Shown here piece by piece: positions 57,491 to 64,000 of a stretch of DNA of 64,000 bases. How positions within the stretch are numbered: the stretch's first letter is position 1; each line of letters begins with the position of its first letter. Source of the stretch: Hygrocybe punicea (Eukaryota; Basidiomycota; Agaricomycetes; Agaricales; Hygrophoraceae); NCBI GenBank assembly GCA_963556145.1, contig OY744466.1, positions 6,247,820-6,311,819 on the forward strand. Reading direction: 5' to 3'. The notes below the pieces were generated by a model. The model saw nothing but the letters and a program-made list of their open reading frames with translations. It made no database searches and was not told where the DNA came from. A program made the position numbers and the translations under genes.

Positions 57491-60400
57491 ATGTCCCGAT
57501 CACCATCACCCGTTGAATGGTCCCCTGTCGACCTCACTCGACACTGGCCCGTGTCTCGTCTGCCACGCAAATTAGAAGCACGCGATTTGTCTCGGACAGA
57601 CATCGACCGAGTCCTCAACAATGTTGGTGGCTATTTGGTGGTAGAGACATGGGTAGATTCCGCTGGTGAACAAGTTCAAGAACACTCCGTGCCGGCACAT
57701 TATCGCAATGCATTTTGCATTATAACGGCCAAAATCCGATGGCTGCAAGTCAATTGTGTGGATTTGGAAGCAATTGTCACCAAGAAGCCGAAGAAAAGTG
57801 GTCTTCACCACGTACTAGATGGCCTTCGACGGAATCTTTTGTTTACAATGACAATCCGACATTTATTTTATGCAGAAATTGCAGTCCCAGGCGATAATTC
57901 CCCAACTTTCCGCTCACCATCATTAGATTCGTGGTTGCACGTGGAGTATAACGCAATCACTCACAACCCTCCACGATACCGCGAACTACAACACATGAAG
58001 TACGTGGACAAACATCCCATGGATATCGATTTAAGTGGTAAGCATTCTTGTTTCAAATATTGTGTCTCACCATCATCGTTCTCCAGAATGGCTTCAATGG
58101 GCGGATGACAACGGTGCGGAGTGGATAGCACAGGTCGATGATGGCATCACATACCCTACGGAGGATGGCAATTGGGGACTCGTGGGGGACGTTAATGATG
58201 TACCGTTAGAGTCATGGGAGGACTACGTCACGGACATCATACCCAATGTCAAAGGCGGTGGGATGACTGCTGAGGTCGTAAATGCGGTTTGGAGCCAGCA
58301 GGTATGTTCCTAGTTGTTTCTGATGTTTTTAACGAAAAATGACACCAGATGCACAGCGTGAACATAGCCAACCACCGTCTGACAAGGAGCAAGCTGATTC
58401 AGACCGTGACAGTGAGGATGACGATGACGATGACGATGCAGATGAGTACCAGGATTCAGATGAACCTGGACGGAGTGAAGATGGCAATGGCAATGAGACA
58501 GCTGACGATGATGAAGATTGGCACAGAGTAGGACATTCAATCCCATCGTCGATGTTGACATTCCTATTGACATGCACGATTGGCAGCCTGCCAAACGTCG
58601 AAAGGTGACAGGCAACAAGCGAACCACCGCGAAGCTGGCAAGTTCCAGCAAGGCACACGCTGTCGGGGGGACCTCTGAATTGCAAGGCAAAGCCAAGGAT
58701 TCCACGAAGGCACGACGTGTTCGCAAAGCGAGGGTACCTGTTACTCCAAAGAAACCTGTTACTCCAAAGAAACCTGTTACCTCAAAGAAACCTGTCAAGT
58801 CCAGGAAAAAACAGGTGGCAAAGCGTAAGTCACAGGTGTCCATGGCAGGGAAGCAGGGTGATGCCTCGATGGTATGTCATAGGTGCGGGCTTATGCTTAG
58901 CCGTACTAACAGTGATGTATAGGATGTCGACTCGGATGAAGACGAAAACTCGGACGATGTTGAGAAGGCCGCAAAGCTATTTGAAGTTGCTGTCGGGCAG
59001 GTATGTTAGCAAGACCAACGCACCTGATGTGTTGTTGTTAACATACATTGCCATTGACTACCAGCAAATGCAACGTCTGACAACGACTGATGAACCTTTG
59101 GCACTCACAAAAGCTAAAGGCAAGGCTAAAGCGGTAACATGTTGCTCCTGTGTTCGACTTCATAAGCTAACATTATCAATGTAGCGCACCGAGTCTTCAG
59201 AACTGTCCTCCATTTCCGACGATGAGCGGAGCAGGTCGGAATCCTGGGTTCCGGAAAAGTATCATGTCGCCGGTGGTAAGTCACTGGAACTCAATGTAGC
59301 TGCGACGCTGGCTCTTCAAGTCCACGAAGAGACAAACGCCGACAGTACTTCGACAGCACCGGGGGTTCCCTCCATACCTCCGGAAGAAACAATGCCTGAA
59401 ACGATGACACATTTGGGTACTTTACCGGCATCAGGTAAGTCAGCCATGGATTAGACGTACTTCGTGTGCTGAACCTGGTCCACATGCACCAGAGGAATTT
59501 GTTCGTACCTCTGTCAGTGATTGGGTGAAACAAAGGGACGCGGCTCGTGAACAGGAAGCATTGTCTGCTGATGCAGGAGTTGGTAAATAGAATATTGTTT
59601 ATCACGTCATCGTATATACGACTTAATGCGTTTGCCAAAGATTATTTTGACTTGTACATCAAGTGAGTTGCATTCCTCATCCGCTGGTGATCTGGTTATT
59701 CAGCAGATTCATTTCGTAACCCTCATCATAGCGATGAGTGCCTGAGCATCGATTGTCCAGTGCAAATTCCGTCAGCCATGACCGAACACATGTTAGAAGA
59801 TCACACATCTACCAGTGGACCACAATCACAATCACAATCAAGATCAAGATCAAGGTCGCCGTCCAAATCACTACAAATACAAAGTGGTATGTATGTTACA
59901 CAACATGCTGATAAGATTCTGACTTCAGAGAACTGCTTTCTTTGTGTAGCCACCGATTTGGGTAACGCCCATCATTTCGCATGTGATAAGCTTCAGGATG
60001 TTAATTTGCACCATGTGAATACAAATACAGAAGGCACAAATGCGACTGGTGCATTTCGGTGGTAAGTTTTTGGATGTAATTTGCGAGCATGTTTGCAAAA
60101 CAACGCGCAGCTTAGCAATCAATGGCAGTGCGATTATTGTTGAACCTCCGGTAGATGAACATGTGGGAAATGATTCATCCGACAGGTATGAGTCCTTTAT
60201 TTAGTTCCCATGATTTTAGCTGATGGTCTAGTTTAATAGCATATCTGCAGCTGAAGCGACACTGAGTCCAACATCATCAAGATGTTCTTCACCCAAAGTT
60301 GGAACGATGATCAAAGAAACAATCAAGCTTCCCGAACCGGAGTTGGATGATGATGATGATGATCATTCATGTTTCACTTCAATTCCGGCATCATTTGCAG

Positions 60401-60805
60401 CCTTCACTGCACGTCTTAAGGTTGGTGATTGTTCAGTCCCCCCATCGTATGACAACCTGAGTATTTCAACGGAACATTCTGCTTCGCGTTAATCTGTCTT
60501 CAGGAGCCCTTGCCTCACGAGCTACAGCAGGAGGTGGAGATGTTTTTCCAGACATGGTATGAACGTCACCGCAAATTCCCAACGAAATTCCAGGGAATCA
60601 TGGAGACTTTAAAGACAACTGATCCAAGGACATTTGTGCGTCCATAAATTGGAAGCTATGCGTTCGTGAAATTGACATTGTTATGTAGAAGCATACAGCA
60701 AAGGATGCCGGGAAGTTGTTAAATGCGGTCAAGATTATCATGCCAGAAACTGCAAAACATCTTATTGACATCATGAAAATATGCAGCAAGCTGGAACAAT
60801 CTTGA
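57491..60805 (+). CDS. Large low-complexity nuclear-type protein, many exons
   Basis: Starts MSRSPSPVEWSPVDLTRHW. A folded N-terminal part (to about 58310) includes LRRNLLFTMTIRHLFYAEIA, EWLQWADDNGAEWIAQVDDG and WGLVGDVNDVPLESWEDYV. Then come acidic runs (DSEDDDDDDDADEYQ), a basic block with the repeat TPKKPV x3 (about 58735-58795, histone-H1-like), a Cys pair CHRCG, Ser/Arg dipeptides (about 59820-59860), and a conserved-looking end: HELQQEVEMFFQTWYERHRK, TAKDAGKLLNAVKIIMPETAK, stop at 60805. Introns are short and frequent. No family known to me; the charge pattern suggests a nuclear, nucleic-acid-associated protein. It is divergent from the caspase/CHAT-like gene. Confidence 0.55.
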
Positions 60806-61173
60806 TTTCGCTTGCTGTCTGCCATTTGCAAGGTAGTATTTACGCTGTTGGACATAAGACATGTTTCATTCTGTACCGGGATTCAATTTTCAATGAGATA
60901 CAGTAATCAATGGCTCCATGAAAAACCAGCATTACAGGCAACACCTCTATCTCATTGGTGCCACACATTCCTTGAGGCCAAATATAAATCAAGGCCTTGA
61001 CCTGTTTTTTGCGATAGTCGGTCTTGATGGCACGTAGGCATCCGCACTCAAGGTATTATCGGGGGTCCTCTCTGTGGTTCAGTGCATGCATTGGAGGCCT
61101 GGAATATTCAATGTTTGGAATTCAACTTATGGTTGAATGAATTGATTACACAGAAGACGGATGAGGATTTTTT
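60806..61173. other. Relic coding sequence
   Basis: Plus-strand frames read HWCHTFLEAKYKSR and, later, VHALEAWNIQCLEFNLWLNE-LITQKTDEDFL. The last piece matches the end of the BAH/PHD gene (LTQETVEDFL) in protein and DNA (GACGG.TGAGGATTTTTTG at 61158 and 39425), so this is probably the decayed 3' end of a related gene. Confidence 0.4.
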
Positions 61174-61526
61174 GTAGCATACTGTATAATGAAGTATGTT
61201 GAATTTATTGTACAAGTATACTGAATATTGTTATCCGAGTTATATATTGTTGCACACAGTATTCGAAGAGTATTCAATATGATGATTCAATATTTGGGAC
61301 AAAGTACATTAACAGTACTGAATGACACTTTGAGAGTACTGCTTCAATAACAAGACATTTACTGAAATTATTGAAGTAGTACTGTAAAATTGCCATTCAA
61401 TACTGGTAGTGTACGTTGTCTCAAAATTTTGAATCACAATTTTGTGTGTGCAGTGCAACAATATGATAACAATATTTAGTATACTTGTCCAATAAATTCA
61501 ACATACTTCATTACACCGTATGCTAC
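61174..61526. mobile_element. 353-bp MITE
   Basis: About 78-bp inverted termini beginning GTAGCATAC(T/G)GT.TAATGAAG (61174-61252 and 61449-61526) with about 90% identity. Inserted in the relic coding end at 61173; no coding capacity. The inner part is AT-rich and can itself fold. Confidence 0.72.
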
Positions 61527-61573
61527 CATGCACCCTGGAAGAAAATCTTCAGCATCGGGACCATAAGTGTAAT

Positions 61574-62033
61574 ACACGTGATTGGACCTCACCAAATACA
61601 TACAAACACAAGTGTTTAAAAGGCTGATGCTTGTCGTCTTCAAACTCATTCCTCTTTGCCCTCGTCCATCGCGACAGTGCAATTGGAATGGCGGTGCTTG
61701 CCCTTGTCCATCGTGACAGGGCGAGTGATAACGCATCTGCTGCTCACACCAACTGCTTGCCGGTCTAGACAGCGGTTGGTGTGATGCGGATCGTTGCCCT
61801 CGTCCATCGTGACAGGGTAATGATCCATAGTGTTGGACAACTAATAGAGTAATACTGCCTTGTCTGTCATGACGGGCAAAAGTATTAGTTAACCAACGAC
61901 TGGAGGGACCTCAGCAATGAGCGCCCACCAAATGGGCTCTGGGGGTTAGGATCATGGGGAATGTGTTTGTCCCCCTTGGTTCATGCTTAGGCAACCTACT
62001 TTATTGTAGCGGGCCGGGCATTGGTACTGTTCT
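61574..62033 (+). repeat. Dispersed 0.5-kb repeat, copy C
   Basis: Starts ACACGTGATTGGACCTCACC like copy A, has the TATA-like TGTTTAAAAGGCTGATG (61611) and all hairpin units, and ends at GGGCCGGGCAT, shorter than A and B by about 70 bp. Confidence 0.88.
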
Positions 62034-62509
62034 TCCAGACTATCGGTTGTGTTTGTTATTACTATTTGTAATAGGTTTCGAAACCAAATATCTCCAAGAC
62101 AAAGTTTCACAATAAATAAATGAGTGCATATTTGGGGCCCCATTCATTCCATTGCATATAACAATTGTTATACATGTCCTTCGCATAGGACATTATACAA
62201 ATTCCGCGCACTCTGTGCCCAGTGGAATCCCATTACAACGTTGAATTGTGACATACCGAGGGTTGGCAAGAGCCCTGAGGCGGTGTTCAATGTGGTGGTG
62301 CTCCCAAATAATTCAGAAATAAATTTAATCTACATGGAGGATTTCCCCTGATCTCACATCACATTCGGCTTCATTTATCAGAATACCACGGATGATGATA
62401 AACCAGGTTTTTTCTTTCACTATTTACTACCAGCCGACATCGACGAGCATTGGCATTGTTTTGATCCAGGAATGTTCTTTACACTACCAGGGATTATTCG
62501 GTACCGTTA
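62034..62509. other. Intergenic, nothing recognised
   Basis: Short open frames only; contains the 3' side of the JmjC gene. Confidence 0.4.
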
Positions 62510-64000
62510 TCATTGGATGGTGCGATGGTCAGCCAGGAATGATAAATCCATCTCCTCCCCAAGGTCATTCCAACATTTTGGCAATGTCAATACATACTTT
62601 TTGACATCAGGCCATTGGAGTTTCCATCGTTTCCGGATCACTTCAGCCAGGGTGTAAGCCTTATGAAGTTCGCGGGAAATCTCATTGACCACAACATTTG
62701 CTGTTTGGCGTGAGTGCAGATGTTTTGAGTGTTCCAGCTTCACAATGAGTAGAAGAGAATACAGGGGTCGCTTGCGAAAAACTGAATGAGAGAATGTCTT
62801 GATTGAGCACAACATATATATATATATATCACAAAGTATGCGTACCTCGTTCATGCACAATGTAAGGGAGGGCCAGCATCATTCTGGCTGCAAAACGAGG
62901 CAAATCTGGGTGTATAGCATTTGTGGCAAATTTTGACCGAAGGAGACCATCTCCATCCACAGAATTATCATATGACCATGAAAGCTCCGTCAGGTGCATG
63001 GTTTCATACATATAAAAATGTCCACCGGTACTGGTGCCTTTGATTGGCGTATAAACCATGTGATATAGTCCTGGTGGCTGTAAACTGCAAACGGCATCAG
63101 TTACACACAGCATATAAAACATTAATGAAACATGGAACACACAGCACTTCACCGGGCTCGAGAAGAATTACAGCCATGGGTTGTATACTCTGGTAATTTT
63201 GATATATACCCAACTGGTCTTGACGCGCAAATAATTCAGGCCGGGACTGGTATTCATGAAGTTGTGGACGGATGAACGCCCACATCTTGGCCCCAGACCT
63301 GATGTACATATATGTACAAAGCCCTGCGGCGTCATGATGCGGATAGGTGAGAAATCCCCCATGGGTATGTAGTTCCCATCCTTGCTGTCTCCACATATCG
63401 AAATAACTGTAACTTGGTCCAACACAGTCGGTGTCTGCATTGCCGTATTCCCCCCGCATTGTGATCTCCAAGGCATTCACATTGTCTCTCAAATGTCTGT
63501 GCATAGATATATGATGCTGAAGTTTAACAATGTAGAGCGTACGAACCCCAACCAAGACGGTGCCTCCAATATGAGAGTACATGAATCCATCAAGTTTCCA
63601 CAAATTGTGGGGTCATCTGCCCGTTCGATAAAATCCCGAAGGCTACTGTGCGCATGAACTTTGCTCCCTCTTAAACTCGCATCTAAAGGGATATGCCTCA
63701 GGGTACATCATCATAATAAGTCAGCATCATCATGATAATGACCTTGAAATTGCACTGGTTGGTCCAGATGACGTCCCATTCGTTGGAAAGCTTGGATGTT
63801 GAATTCCATTGGTATTTCTGGCCGCCAACCTTTAACCACCACAGGCATATTTTGTGCCAAGCTGTTTCTAATGCTGGATAGAAACTCCTTTTCAAGTTTG
63901 ATGTCAGTGTCCAGTGCTTCTCTGCCTTGGACATGGTGAGGTATGAGTGATGGTGGCAGGTCCAAATATGTAACCATTTCATTGCCGGCCACGGTATTGG
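62510..64000 (-). CDS. JmjC-domain protein, runs off the right edge
   Basis: Minus-strand exons in order: 63992-about 63745 (SLAQNMPVVVKGWRPEIPM, RMGRHLDQPVQ), about 63700-63560 (RHIPLDASLRGSK, SSLRDFIERADDP, GNLMDS), about 63500-63155 and 63085-62850, then an exon from about 62790 to the stop near 62510. The core reads ELHTHGGFLTYPHHDAAGLC with the HxD iron ligands, IRSGAKMWAFIRP, ILLEPGEVL and, after an intron at 63150-63090, LQPPGLYHMVYTPIKG with the third His and GGHFYMYETMHLTE. This is the standard JmjC fold of Fe(II)/2-oxoglutarate oxygenases, most of which demethylate histone lysines; substrate is not predictable. Catalytic residues are intact, unlike the JmjC-like gene at 41-43.5 kb. 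The N-terminus may extend beyond the window. Confidence 0.8.

Noticed and set aside
62813..62829. AT dinucleotide runs here and at 7348-7361
   Set aside because: Ordinary short microsatellites with no wider pattern.

Overview
The window is eukaryotic and almost certainly comes from a filamentous basidiomycete (Agaricomycete mushroom). Genes are split by many short introns of about 45-60 bp with GT..AG ends. Recognisable proteins are basidiomycete families: a KDZ (Kyakuja-Dileera-Zisupton) transposase, a CAP59-type mannosyltransferase, a BBE-like FAD oxidase, a Crinkler-type NTPase/nuclease, an OrsD-RecQ helicase, a TET/JBP dioxygenase, JmjC proteins and Ulp1 proteases. There are no bacterial-style operons, and no rRNA or tRNA gene was found. 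All coordinates are read by eye; exon limits are predictions, but the three best gene models in the KDZ element close in frame (lengths divisible by three).

Layout. 1-5.3 kb: two ordinary host genes (FAD-linked oxidase cut by the left edge; a frameshifted CAP59-like mannosyltransferase) separated by two small DNA transposons, one Tc1-like with TA duplication and one hAT-like with a perfect 8-bp duplication. 5.3-7.05 kb: intergenic DNA with a cluster of related hairpins. 7061-14496: a complete 7.4-kb KDZ transposon with 229-bp inverted repeats and a 6-bp target duplication, carrying an accessory gene, a small protein with two viroplasmin/RNase H1-N-like domains, and a transposase interrupted by one in-frame TGA. 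14.6-20.6 kb: two convergent genes, a Crinkler-like NTPase+PD-(D/E)XK gene and a trypsin-like protease gene, each with an in-frame TGA and both starting with the same short N-terminal module. 21.2-32.4 kb: a subtelomere-like mosaic of a 45-bp minisatellite, a truncated OrsD/RecQ telomere-linked-helicase-like gene, palindromic repeats, 3 x 280 bp, 38.5 identical copies of an 80-bp repeat, short telomere-like CCCTAA stretches and a 171-bp palindrome.

32.8-41 kb: a divergent gene pair, a giant Ulp1-protease-containing protein and a BAH/PHD-finger-like protein, bounded by a 36-bp direct repeat. 41-64 kb: dense accessory genes, namely a JmjC-like protein that has lost its iron-binding HxD, an unknown family, a PD-(D/E)XK-kinase fusion, an apparently intact TET/JBP-type 2-oxoglutarate dioxygenase, a second Ulp1 protease, a zinc-finger protein with a caspase/CHAT-like core, a large acidic/basic nuclear-type protein, and a JmjC gene running off the right edge. 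Three copies of a 0.5-kb dispersed repeat with a TATA-like box and internal hairpins punctuate this part; two of them are inverted around the kinase and TET genes.

Taken together the right half is an island of chromatin and DNA-modification genes (TET/JBP, JmjC x2, BAH/PHD, Ulp1 x2) in transposon-rich DNA. The left half shows what looks like a footprint of cytosine methylation: four different mobile or accessory genes are each broken by a TGA that fits CGA to TGA decay at a CpG. The association of TET/JBP genes with KDZ transposons in fungi is established; the particular combination, the shared N-terminal module and the repeat architecture are the parts I would look at again.
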